A program made the position numbers and the translations under genes. The notes below the pieces were generated by a model that was not told the origin of the DNA, searched no databases, and worked only from the letters and a program-made list of their open reading frames with translations. Positions 1-8,106 of a stretch of DNA of 11,316 bases are shown piece after piece. Origin of the DNA: CAZUMJ01 sp964621605 (lineage in GTDB: Bacteria; Actinomycetota; Acidimicrobiia; Acidimicrobiales; Iamiaceae); contig CAZUMJ010000057.1 of NCBI GenBank assembly GCA_964621605.1, positions 1 to 11,316 on the forward strand, given 5' to 3'. Every line of letters starts with the position of its first letter. The stretch's first letter is position 1.

Positions 1-2
1 GC

Positions 3-2120
3 AGGCGCGGGCCGCTGCTCGGTGCGCTCGCCGCGCTGGTGCTCGTCGTCGGGGCAGCCGGCGTCTTCGTGTGGCGCCAGCTCTCGCCGGTGGTGTCGAC
101 CAAGTACCGCCAGGTGACCTACTCGGTGCCCGAAGCCCCTCGCCTCGTGGCGTCCACCGGCGAGCGGGTCTACCGCATCGACCCGAGCCGTTCGTCGCTG
201 TCGTATGAGATCGGCGAGAAGATCGTCGGTGCCAGCCGCGGCAAGGCCCATGGCTCCACGTCCGGCATCGCCGGCGACCTGGCCGTGAACTCCGCCGACC
301 CGGCCAAGAGCCGCGTAGGCGACATCGTCGTGAACGTGGAGCAGTTCCACTCCGACAACCGCCTCCGCGACGCGCGCATCCGCCAGGACTTCCTCGAGTC
401 GCACGAGTTCCCGCTGGTGCGCTTCACGGTCGACTCGCTCGACGGCATGCCTGCCACCGTCGAGGCGGGCAAGAGCTACCACTTCACGATGACCGGCAAG
501 GCCACGGTCAAGAAGACGACCGCACCGGTGACGTGGCAGGTCGACGCCACGGTCGAAGGCGACACGCTCGTCGCCACGGCCACGACCGACACGAAGCTCT
601 CGACGTTCGGCATCGGCCCGATCTCCATCGCCGGGCTCGTGTCCACCACCGACGACGTGCGCCTCACCTTGAAGCTCACCGCACCCGACCCGTCGAAGGT
701 CCGCATCCCCACCGAGATCACCGGCCCCGACGCGATTTCGTCGAAGGCGGGCGGCCCGTCGTTCAAGACCCAGGTCATGCCGGTGCTCGCCAACTCGTGC
801 GCCTCGTGCCACAGCCCTGGTGAGGTCGGCGCCCCGCACTGGGTGCTCGAGAAGGCGGCAGACGCCTCGCAGATCGCCGAGGGCATCAAGACGATCACGC
901 AGGCCCGCTACATGCCGCCGTGGCCCGCGTCCGACAAGGGCGTGCCGCTGGCGCACCCGACGTCGCTCGACGCGAAGACGATCGCATTGTTGGCCGACTG
1001 GGCCGATCACGGCGGCAAGCTCGACGTCCCTGACGACACGCCGGTGCGGCCATCGCCGGCTGCTGCGGCGAAGCGCCCCCGCAAGGACGTCACCATGCAG
1101 ATGACCGAGCCGTACACCGGTTCGCTCAGCAACGTGAACGACTACCGGTGCTTCGTGCTCGACCCGAAGTTCACGAAGCCGACCTACATGACGGGCTTCA
1201 CCTTCATGCCCGACCAGGTGGCCGAGATCCACCACGCGCAGATCTTCCACATCTCGGCGTCGCAGTTGCGGGTCGCCGAGCAGAAGTCGGGCAAGGACGG
1301 CAAGCCGGGCTGGAGTTGCTACTCGGGCCCGAGCCTGCCGGGCCGCTCACCCGACGGCGGTCTGCCACGGGTGCGTGACGCCGGATTCTCCGGGCAGGAC
1401 CACCTCGTCGCCGGCTGGGCGCCGGGGCAAGAGCCCGTCAACTACCAGGACAAGGCCGGCCTGCTGGTGGAGCCTGGCGAGGCGTTCGTGCTCCAGGTGC
1501 ACTACCACTACGAGAACGCCCCGACGCCCGACCGGTCGTCGCTTGCGCTGCAGACCCGACCCGGCACCGAGTCGATCCCGAAGATCCGCATCGTCAACCC
1601 GCTGGCGCCTGTCGAGATCCCCTGCATGCCGGGTGAGACGGCGAAGCTGTGCGACCGCGCGGCGGCCATCGAAGACGACGTGCGCCTCTACGGGGCGTTC
1701 GGTGCGAGCACCGAGCAGGGGCTGCTGTTCATCTGCCACCAGAGCGTGACGGCCCTCACGAAGGACTTCAACGGCGTGGCGTCGTCGTCGTGCTCGCAGC
1801 GCGTGCCGCAGGACGGCACGATCATCGGGGTGATGGGGCACATGCACACGCTCGGCAAGAGCGTGCGCCTCACGCTCGACCCCGGCAAGCCCGACGAGAA
1901 GATCCTGTTGGACATCCCGGTGTGGAACTTCGACTGGCAGATGAACTACGAGCTCGCAACGCCGCTACATGTCACCACCGACCAGTCGGTGCGCATCGAC
2001 TGCTCGTGGGACCGCTCGCTCGACCCGAACCGTCCGCCGAAGTACATCGTGTTCGCCGAGGGCACCGAGGACGAGATGTGCTTCGGTACGTACGCCCTCA
2101 TCCCCGACAAGCAGAGCTGA
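3..2120 (+). CDS. YceI / cytochrome c / type II copper monooxygenase fusion protein (5' partial)
   Basis: The frame is open to the left edge, and the codons before the first GTG (39) already encode a hydrophobic stretch (GPLLGALAALVLVVGAAG). The true start therefore lies outside the window, and the N-terminus is a membrane anchor or signal. Numbering from position 39, residues about 44-214 are a YceI-like lipocalin fold (YRIDPSRSS; RDARIRQDFLES). Residues 254-258 are a CxxCH haem site (CASCH), with a candidate axial Met292 in YMPPWP. The C-terminal half resembles the catalytic core of peptidylglycine/dopamine monooxygenases. It has HH 398-399, a QVHY histidine 488, HMH 601-603 in GHMHTLGK and Met680 in DEMCF, matching the CuA (His3) and CuB (His2Met) ligands. 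Many cysteines fit an exported, disulfide-bonded protein. Domain calls come from motif recognition; the substrate is unknown. It lies next to a copper operon, but a functional link is only inferred. Confidence 0.85.
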   Translation, partial: RRGPLLGALAALVLVVGAAGVFVWRQLSPVVSTKYRQVTYSVPEAPRLVASTGERVYRIDPSRSSLSYEIGEKIVGASRGKAHGSTSGIAGDLAVNSADPAKSRVGDIVVNVEQFHSDNRLRDARIRQDFLESHEFPLVRFTVDSLDGMPATVEAGKSYHFTMTGKATVKKTTAPVTWQVDATVEGDTLVATATTDTKLSTFGIGPISIAGLVSTTDDVRLTLKLTAPDPSKVRIPTEITGPDAISSKAGGPSFKTQVMPVLANSCASCHSPGEVGAPHWVLEKAADASQIAEGIKTITQARYMPPWPASDKGVPLAHPTSLDAKTIALLADWADHGGKLDVPDDTPVRPSPAAAAKRPRKDVTMQMTEPYTGSLSNVNDYRCFVLDPKFTKPTYMTGFTFMPDQVAEIHHAQIFHISASQLRVAEQKSGKDGKPGWSCYSGPSLPGRSPDGGLPRVRDAGFSGQDHLVAGWAPGQEPVNYQDKAGLLVEPGEAFVLQVHYHYENAPTPDRSSLALQTRPGTESIPKIRIVNPLAPVEIPCMPGETAKLCDRAAAIEDDVRLYGAFGASTEQGLLFICHQSVTALTKDFNGVASSSCSQRVPQDGTIIGVMGHMHTLGKSVRLTLDPGKPDEKILLDIPVWNFDWQMNYELATPLHVTTDQSVRIDCSWDRSLDPNRPPKYIVFAEGTEDEMCFGTYALIPDKQS

Positions 2121-2129
2121 CCGACGCTC

Positions 2130-2162
2130 GGCGCGGCGCAGCTCGCGCGCGCTGCGGCGCCC
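2130..2162. terminator. possible GC-rich hairpin after the monooxygenase gene
   Basis: Just after the stop, GCGGCGCAGC and GCTGCGGCGC can form an imperfect GC-rich stem (two mismatches) around a TCGCGCGC loop. There is no T-tract, as is common in high-GC genomes. This is weak support for a terminator separating the upstream gene from csoR. Confidence 0.25.
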
Positions 2163-2258
2163 GAGTTGCACGTTGCACGTCGCGCCTCCTACGCGCCGAG
2201 AGCAGCTCGTCGCCCCGCGCTCGCTGCGCCCGGCGTGACCTCGGTGCGTCGTGAGCCG

Positions 2259-2273
2259 TACCCCGGTAGGGTA
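2259..2273. promoter_or_regulatory. CsoR-type operator upstream of csoR
   Basis: TACCC-N5-GGGTA is an inverted repeat with arms at 2259-2263 and 2269-2273. It ends 30 bp before the csoR start and has the same half-sites and spacing as the site before copZ. A -10-like TAGGGT (2267-2272) lies inside it, so bound CsoR would block its own promoter. Autoregulation is known for the CsoR family; here it is inferred from the matched sites. Confidence 0.7.
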
Positions 2274-2303
2274 TGGGTGATCGACCGCTGACGGAGGTGC
2301 GCG

Positions 2304-2585
2304 ATGCCGGGCTACGACATGCAGAAGGACCAGATCCTCAAGCGCCTCGGTCGCATCGAGGGCCAGATCCGCGGCATCGCCCGCATGGTCGAAGACGACC
2401 GCTACTGCATCGACGTGCTCGACCAGGTCGCGGCCGCGACCAGGGCGCTGCAGCAGGTGTCGATCGGGCTGGTGCACGAGCACCTCACGCACTGCGTTGC
2501 GGGCGCTGTCGCGGCGGGCGGCGACGAGGCCGACGAGAAGCTGGCCGAGGCCACGGCCGCCATCGCGCGCCTCGTGAAGTCCTGA
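2304..2585 (+). CDS. csoR: CsoR-family copper-sensing transcriptional repressor
   Basis: This 93-residue protein has the typical length of the DUF156/CsoR family. Such proteins are all-helical DNA-binding oligomers that release their operators when Cu(I) binds. The Cu(I) ligand set is complete: Cys35 (in RYCIDVL) with His60 and Cys64 (HEHLTHC, H-x3-C). The N-terminal helix carries the family-typical RLGRIEGQIRGI. The ATG is preceded by a GGAGG ribosome-binding site at 2293-2297. It is the first gene of the copper block, with copZ 136 bp downstream behind its own promoter. Cys-His-Cys rather than a nickel or sulfide ligand set supports copper specificity, as do copZ and copA next door. Operators before both csoR and copZ suggest it represses itself and the export genes. 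Confidence 0.93.
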   Translation: MPGYDMQKDQILKRLGRIEGQIRGIARMVEDDRYCIDVLDQVAAATRALQQVSIGLVHEHLTHCVAGAVAAGGDEADEKLAEATAAIARLVKS

Positions 2586-2645
2586 CCGCGGCGTTCGCCG
2601 GCACCGCTGCGTCTCGGGACCTTTGTCACTTCCTCCGGCGGGGGG

Positions 2646-2673
2646 TTGCATATACCCCAGGGGGGTATATGCT
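2646..2673 (+). promoter_or_regulatory. copZ-copA promoter with embedded CsoR operator
   Basis: A perfect inverted repeat with 11-bp arms (GCATATACCCC at 2648-2658, GGGGTATATGC at 2662-2672) and a 3-bp centre contains TACCC-N5-GGGTA at 2653-2667. It overlaps a -35-like TTGCAT (2646-2651) and a -10-like TATGCT (2668-2673) with a 16-bp spacer. A repressor bound here would block polymerase directly. This is the stronger of the two CsoR sites in the window. Confidence 0.85.
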
Positions 2674-2721
2674 CGGGGGAGTGAAGCGGCCACTCGGGCC
2701 GTCTGCGAGAGGAGCCCCCCG

Positions 2722-2927
2722 ATGAGCATTACCACCACGTACCAGGTTTCCGGCATGACGTGCGGCCACTGCGTGGGCTCGGTCCAGGGTGCCCTCGGTG
2801 CACTCGACGGGGTCGAGTCGGTCGAGGTCGACCTGGCCTCGGGCGCGGTCACGGTCACGAGCACGGCAGCGCTCGACGCCGCGGTGGTGGCAGCCGCAGT
2901 CGACGACGCGGGGTACGAGGTCGTCTC

Positions 2928-2931
<4 letters not shown>
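2722..2931 (+). CDS. copZ: CopZ-like copper chaperone (HMA domain)
   Basis: This 69-residue protein is a single heavy-metal-associated domain with the Cu(I)-binding motif GMTCGHC (Cys14 and Cys17). The family hands Cu(I) in the cytosol to CopA-type ATPases. The ATG at 2722 is chosen because a purine-rich GAGAGGAG lies just upstream and the HMA fold begins at once. Longer in-frame starts would run back through the operator. The stop overlaps the copA start in an ATGA (2928-2931), a sign of translational coupling. Expression should be induced by copper through the CsoR site upstream. Length and motif are standard for the family. Confidence 0.93.
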
Positions 2932-5306
<2,375 letters not shown>

Positions 5307-5370
5307 GCCGGCGCCCGCCGCGGGCGGCCCGCTCGTCGCACGTCTGCCCCCAGCGCGCCGCCCGCTGCTC

Positions 5371-5412
5371 GCGCCCTCTCCGGCCGCTCGCTGCCCGCGC
5401 CCTCTCCGGCCG
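5371..5412 (+). repeat. 16-bp direct repeat pair downstream of copA
   Basis: GCGCCCTCTCCGGCCG occurs at 5371-5386 and again at 5397-5412, 26 bp apart. It lies in very GC-rich non-coding sequence between copA and the hairpin repeat. No function is evident. Confidence 0.6.
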
Positions 5413-5437
5413 CCCATCCCGCTCCCGCCCCCTCCGG

Positions 5438-5516
5438 TTCTCGGCCCCGATTCGGTGCGTTCCTGGCTTCTCGGCCCCGATTCAGTGCGGAGTTTGCACG
5501 CAATCGGTGCCGAGAA
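5438..5516. repeat. dispersed intergenic hairpin repeat, copy 1
   Basis: Two direct half-units beginning TTCTCGGCCCCGATTC lie at 5438 and 5468 (30-bp step). The second pairs with an inverted half-unit ending at 5516 to form a 49-bp hairpin (5468-5516): 15-bp outer arms with 14 matches, a 2-nt bulge, an inner GTGC/GCAC stem and a 7-nt loop. The same 49 bp occurs at 8737-8785 with 47 of 49 identical bases, and the same half-unit precedes it by 30 bp there too. It looks like a REP- or MITE-like element; no transposase is attached. Confidence 0.85.
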
Positions 5517-5615
5517 AGGGGCGGTGGGGTGGGTGCCGGGATCGGGGTAGCGGGGGTGGCCGGGGTGGCCGGGGACTGTCGGGGCCGCTGTCGCTCCTCG
5601 TGCGAGAGTGGCGGG

Positions 5616-5857
5616 GTGACTCGAACGGTGACGCAGCGGGAGCTTCGCAACGAGAGTGGCGAGATACTGCGTGAGCTCGACCGTGGCGAGAGCTTTGTGC
5701 TCGCTCGCCGGGGTGTGCCGGTGGTGAGCTCACACTGCTTCGCCGACATCGCTTCGTCGACATCGAAGCGCTTCGCGGTGCGCCGAGGGTGGACGCGGTG
5801 CGCTTTCGGGCTGATCTTGACGCTGCCGTGAACCAGGACAGGACGCCGCGTGCCTGA
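5616..5857 (+). pseudogene. Phd/YefM-type antitoxin, frameshifted
   Basis: From GTG 5616 the frame reads VTRTVTQRELRNESGEILRE and on to RRGVPV, a typical Phd/YefM N-terminus. It then goes astray after 5723 (VSSHCFADI) and ends at 5831. The +2 frame from 5726 reads ELTLLRRHRFVDIEALRGAP and ends RADLDAAVNQDRTPRA with a stop at 5855-5857, the expected C-terminal half. Adding one G in GTGGTGAG near 5723-5726 would restore a protein of about 81 residues (GVPVGELTLLRRHRF). The gene is therefore broken by a single-base deletion, real or an assembly error. The stop overlaps the GTG of the toxin stub that follows, as in intact phd-vapC pairs. Confidence 0.75.
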
Positions 5858-5873
5858 ACGGCGGCCGCGGGGG
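5850..5873 (+). pseudogene. vapC toxin stub (first 8 codons only)
   Basis: GTG at 5850 overlaps the antitoxin stop and reads VPERRPRG, like the start of VapC proteins coupled to this antitoxin type. The expected LLDTS strand, which carries the first catalytic Asp, does not follow. Instead the DNA continues as the 3' end of an oppositely oriented PIN gene, and the frame stops a few codons later. I read this as a recombination junction near 5870-5874. The eight codons are few, so the call leans on context. Confidence 0.45.
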
Positions 5874-6270
5874 TCACGACGTCGATCTCGGTGATCGCCT
5901 CGGCGAAGTCGCGGGTGTTGTTGGTGATGAAGCGGTCGGCCCCGACGGCGACGGCCGTGGCAAGGTGCATAGCAGCAGCGGCCCGCAAGCGGTGTCTGGC
6001 ACCAAGTGACGCCGCGAGCTGCGCGATGTCGGAATCCACCGGGAGCAGGACGATCCGGGCGAGCAGTTCGGTCAGTGCAGCCACCTCGTCATCGGCGTGT
6101 TCGCGACGTGGTTTCGACAGCGCCTCAGGCACCAGCAGCACCGAACCGATCTCTGCCGTGGTGGCACCGTCGCCGTGCGCGGCAGGGGCGAAGAGGCGGT
6201 ATACCGGCTCCCCGACGGGATGGTCGTGGATCGCCGCGTCGATCAGTACGTCCGCGGCGAAATCATCCAT
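5871..6270 (-). pseudogene. VapC-like PIN-domain toxin, probably inactive
   Basis: Read leftward from ATG at 6270, about 133 residues match a PIN-domain toxin: ADVLIDAAIHDHP carrying the first acidic residue, TTAEIGSVLLVPE, and GADRFITNNTRDF near the end. VapC-type PIN proteins are Mg-dependent ribonucleases with a conserved Asp before HLA (RAADA-x-HLA). Here the motif is RAAAAMHLAT: codon 5974-5976 gives Ala (GCT) where Asp (GAT or GAC) is expected. The domain reaches its usual end (EIDVVTP) at the junction with the vapC stub, has no stop there, and the frame runs on to 5482 through unrelated sequence. The lost acidic residue, missing stop and broken partner antitoxin together suggest a dead toxin. 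Confidence 0.7.
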
Positions 6271-6530
6271 CTCGTACGACGCTCCGCCCTTGTCGCTCCC
6301 GGCGCGTAGTTCGGCGATCAACACCTCGGCACGTCCGGGTGTCGCAGGAGCAGCGGGGGAGAGTGGCCGATTGCGTGCCTCGTCGAGCAGCGCTCGAATC
6401 TCCGCAGCTTCGGCGAACACACCGGCGGTCCTGCGGCTCCGGAGGCAATCGGGTCACACCAGCACCGCGATCGGCCAACCGTGACGGGTGAGTGTCACCT
6501 CTTCGCCGCGTTGCGAAGACGCCTGCCACG
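6271..6530 (-). pseudogene. Phd-type antitoxin remnant upstream of the PIN gene
   Basis: Directly beside CRISPR repeat 1 the minus strand reads AWQASSQRGEEVTLTRHGWP and then IAVLV. This is the central part of a Phd/YefM antitoxin (compare GEEVVITRHGRPVARLV). The first 15-25 residues that should precede it are missing and replaced by the CRISPR repeat. A TGA at 6454-6456 follows IAVLV; beyond it the same frame continues into AEIRALLDEARNRPLSP and LIAELRAGSDKGG, a plausible antitoxin tail, and then into the PIN toxin. A CGA-to-TGA change would explain the stop, but this is inference. Without a start or promoter the gene cannot make a full antitoxin. Confidence 0.6.
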
Positions 6531-6860
6531 CGCTCAACGAGGGCCGGGGCCGAGGCCACGGCGACTGCCCGACGCGTTGTTCACCCCGGGCGACATGCCG
6601 ACCGCTCAACGAGGGCCGGGGCCGAGGCCCCGGCGACTGCGGAACGCGGCCGCGTGGCGTAGCGGGACGTTGAGCGGCGCTCAACGAGGGCCGGGGCCGA
6701 GGCCCCGGCGACTGGGCGTGGATCGCGCCGGTGCCCGCACCATCGCGGTGACCGCTCAACGAGGGCCGGGGCCGAGGCCCCGGCGACTGGTCACGGCGAG
6801 CGGCACGCCGGACGCCAACGTCAACCGCTCAACGAGGGCCGGGGCCGAGGCCCCGGCGAC
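6531..6860. CRISPR. CRISPR array, 5 repeats and 4 spacers, no leader
   Basis: The repeat begins CGCTCAACGAG, ends GGCGACTG and is 37 bp. Copies start at 6531, 6603, 6678, 6753 and 6826; spacers are 35, 38, 38 and 36 bp and unrelated to each other. The repeat core is a perfect stem, GCCGGGGCC-GA-GGCCCCGGC. Repeat 1 has C-to-A in the stem (GGCCACGGC), and repeat 5 lacks the final TG. A GC-rich hairpin after TCAAYGAGG resembles repeats of type I-G (formerly I-U), in line with the csb1 fragment that abuts repeat 5. Orientation is uncertain: resemblance to known I-G repeats favours plus-strand transcription, while the degenerate repeat 1 favours a leader on the right. No leader, cas1/cas2 or effector set is visible. 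Confidence 0.93.
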
Positions 6861-7195
6861 GTCTTGGGCAGGTGCGGCGGCAGCGCGCCGACGCCGCTCA
6901 GGTCGAGCACGAACTCGGGCAGGTGCAGGGCCTCTTGCAGGAGGGCGAGTGCTGCTTCGAGTCGGTTCGCTTGGCTGGGCACGTTGTCGATCACCACGAC
7001 GTCGACCACGCTCCGTTCCTCGCCCGTGCCGACCCAACGTCGGTCCTGCTGGTAGAGCCCACCCGCGTAGATCGCCGGCTTCACAAGAGCGCCGGGGCCG
7101 TCCAGCGGCTCCAGCGACGTGGTGACGGTGACCCCCGCGCCCTGCGCGAGATCAGCGCAGGCTTCGATGAGGTGGCTTGGTGTGATCTGCTCCAT
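6861..7195 (-). pseudogene. csb1: csb1/cas7 (type I-G) 5' fragment, truncated by the CRISPR array
   Basis: From ATG at 7195, behind a good AAGGAGA ribosome-binding site, about 111 residues read like the N-terminus of Csb1 (Cas7 of type I-G, formerly I-U). That is the backbone subunit of the crRNA complex. Recognisable segments are LEPLDGPGALVKPAIYAGG, VVVIDNVPSQANRLEAAL and LPPHLPK. The SQANRLE motif is characteristic of Csb1. At 6860/6861 the protein runs straight into CRISPR repeat 5 (SPGPRPRPSLSG) and stops at 6821-6823, so about two thirds of the protein is missing. It cannot be functional. The intact start and ribosome-binding site suggest a recent loss. Family assignment is by motif memory, not a search. 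Confidence 0.75.
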
Positions 7196-7539
7196 GGTTC
7201 TCCTTGTGGAAGGCGTTCCGAAGCGCGGTTGCACCCGGTCGCGATTGTTTCGCCCTGTCGGCATGGCACGGGTTGGTCATACCGTTCTGGACGCCAACTA
7301 CTCAGTGGCGGCGATGGTATCGACGGGGTGTGACAGCCATGGTGGAACTGTCACTCCGGGCCCAGCCGGCATGTCTCCGGCTGTCCCAGCTTTCCTTCAC
7401 CCCGGTACCGGCGACGAGATCTCCCGGGGTCTTCCAGCGACGCGGTCTTCTCATCGGAGCCTCCTCGCCCTCCGCGAGGCGGCAGATCGGAACGATCGAG
7501 TGGCTTCAACCTTGCACCCTCGTCGCCGACCTGTTGGGC
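7196..7539. other. non-coding stretch between csb1 fragment and higBA
   Basis: I see no convincing gene here. It should contain the minus-strand promoter of the csb1 fragment, but no clear -35/-10 pair stands out. GC is somewhat lower than in the copper block, in keeping with accessory DNA. Confidence 0.5.
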
Positions 7540-7728
7540 ATGATCACCTCTGACGCGTCCGTGGTTCGAGCGGATCGCAGGGTGCGAGTTGGGCTGGCAG
7601 CACTCGGAACGGTCATCGTCCTTTGTTGCATCGCCGCGTCGGTCGTGCTCGAAAGCGTCGCGATCGTGGGTGGCGAGCCCGATCGAGCGGCGATCCCACG
7701 CTCGGATATGAGCCTTGACTCATTATGA
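7540..7728 (+). CDS. possible small single-pass membrane protein
   Basis: A 62-residue frame from ATG 7540 has a charged start (VVRADRRVRV), one hydrophobic helix (VGLAALGTVIVLCCIAASVV) and a polar tail (GGEPDRAAIPRSD). No family is recognised, there is no clear ribosome-binding site, and third-position GC is lower than in neighbouring genes. Its stop lies inside the higB inverted repeat. It may be spurious; the hydrophobic segment is the only reason to list it. Confidence 0.25.
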   Translation: MITSDASVVRADRRVRVGLAALGTVIVLCCIAASVVLESVAIVGGEPDRAAIPRSDMSLDSL

Positions 7729-7740
7729 TTCAAGGCTCAT
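7708..7740 (+). promoter_or_regulatory. higBA promoter and operator (11-bp inverted repeat)
   Basis: ATGAGCCTTGA (7708-7718) and TCAAGGCTCAT (7730-7740) are perfect inverted arms around an 11-bp centre. The centre contains a -10-like TATGAT (7724-7729), and transcription would start about 10-14 bp before the higB ATG at 7750. The HigA antitoxin is the likely binder, giving autoregulation. No good -35 is visible, and no Shine-Dalgarno precedes higB, so the message may be almost leaderless. Confidence 0.7.
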
Positions 7741-7749
7741 GCTGGCTCG

Positions 7750-8106
7750 ATGTGGGAGATCGAGGTTACGGACCAGTTCGTGACGTGGTGGAGCGGGCTG
7801 ACGTCCGACCAGCAGGAATCGGTCACCGACAGGGTCGATCTGCTGGCCGAACGGGGTCCTGACCTTGGGCGACCGGTGGTGGACCGCATCCAGGCGTCAC
7901 GCCACCACAACATGAAAGAGCTTCGGGCAGCCAAGGGTGGGGCGCTGCGTGTGCTGTTCATGTTCGACCCACGTCGCCAGGTCATCCTGCTTGTCGGTGG
8001 GGACAAGAGCGGTGAGTGGAGCACGTGGTACGAGTCAGCGATTCCGCTGGCCGATGACCTCTACGAGGAATATCTCGACGAACTGAAGCGAGAGGGGCTG
8101 ATCTGA
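7750..8106 (+). CDS. higB: HigB-like toxin (RelE/ParE superfamily, phage Gp49-like)
   Basis: This 118-residue basic protein has the features of the HigB/Gp49 family: GPDLGRPVVDRI, HHNMKELR, a central LRVLFMFDPRRQVILLVGG strand pair, and IPLADDLYEEYLDEL near the C-terminus. Family members are ribosome-dependent mRNA endonucleases whose gene precedes that of the antitoxin. That order is seen here, with the stop overlapping the next ATG by one base (TGATG at 8104-8108). The ATG at 7750 has no Shine-Dalgarno, but a -10-like box lies about 20 bp upstream, so leaderless initiation is likely. Length and motifs look intact. The exact target is not readable from sequence. Confidence 0.85.
   Translation: MWEIEVTDQFVTWWSGLTSDQQESVTDRVDLLAERGPDLGRPVVDRIQASRHHNMKELRAAKGGALRVLFMFDPRRQVILLVGGDKSGEWSTWYESAIPLADDLYEEYLDELKREGLI

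Noticed and set aside
2646..2673. A MerR/CueR-type promoter for copZ.
   Set aside because: MerR-type promoters have a 19-20 bp spacer. Here the spacer is 16 bp, the half-sites match the site before csoR, and the adjacent regulator is CsoR.
5438..5516. The 30-bp-spaced half-units as a second, tiny CRISPR array.
   Set aside because: The half-units cover most of the 30-bp step with no room for unique spacers, and the last one folds with an inverted copy. This fits a hairpin repeat rather than CRISPR.
6481..7125. Open frames through the CRISPR array that encode repeated QRGPGPRPRRL or SPGPRPRPSLS peptides.
   Set aside because: The repeating peptides are translations of CRISPR repeats with non-matching spacers between them, not a protein repeat.
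6454..7195. A CRISPR-regulated toxin-antitoxin RNA (CreTA-like) system linking the array to the neighbouring toxin.
   Set aside because: The toxin, antitoxin and cas7 are all truncated, and no stand-alone repeat-like antitoxin RNA or small toxin ORF is visible between cas genes.
7204..7728. A 174-codon plus-strand frame.
   Set aside because: The part before 7540 has no family resemblance and overlaps the csb1 upstream region. Only the last 62 codons, with one hydrophobic helix, are kept as a low-confidence entry.
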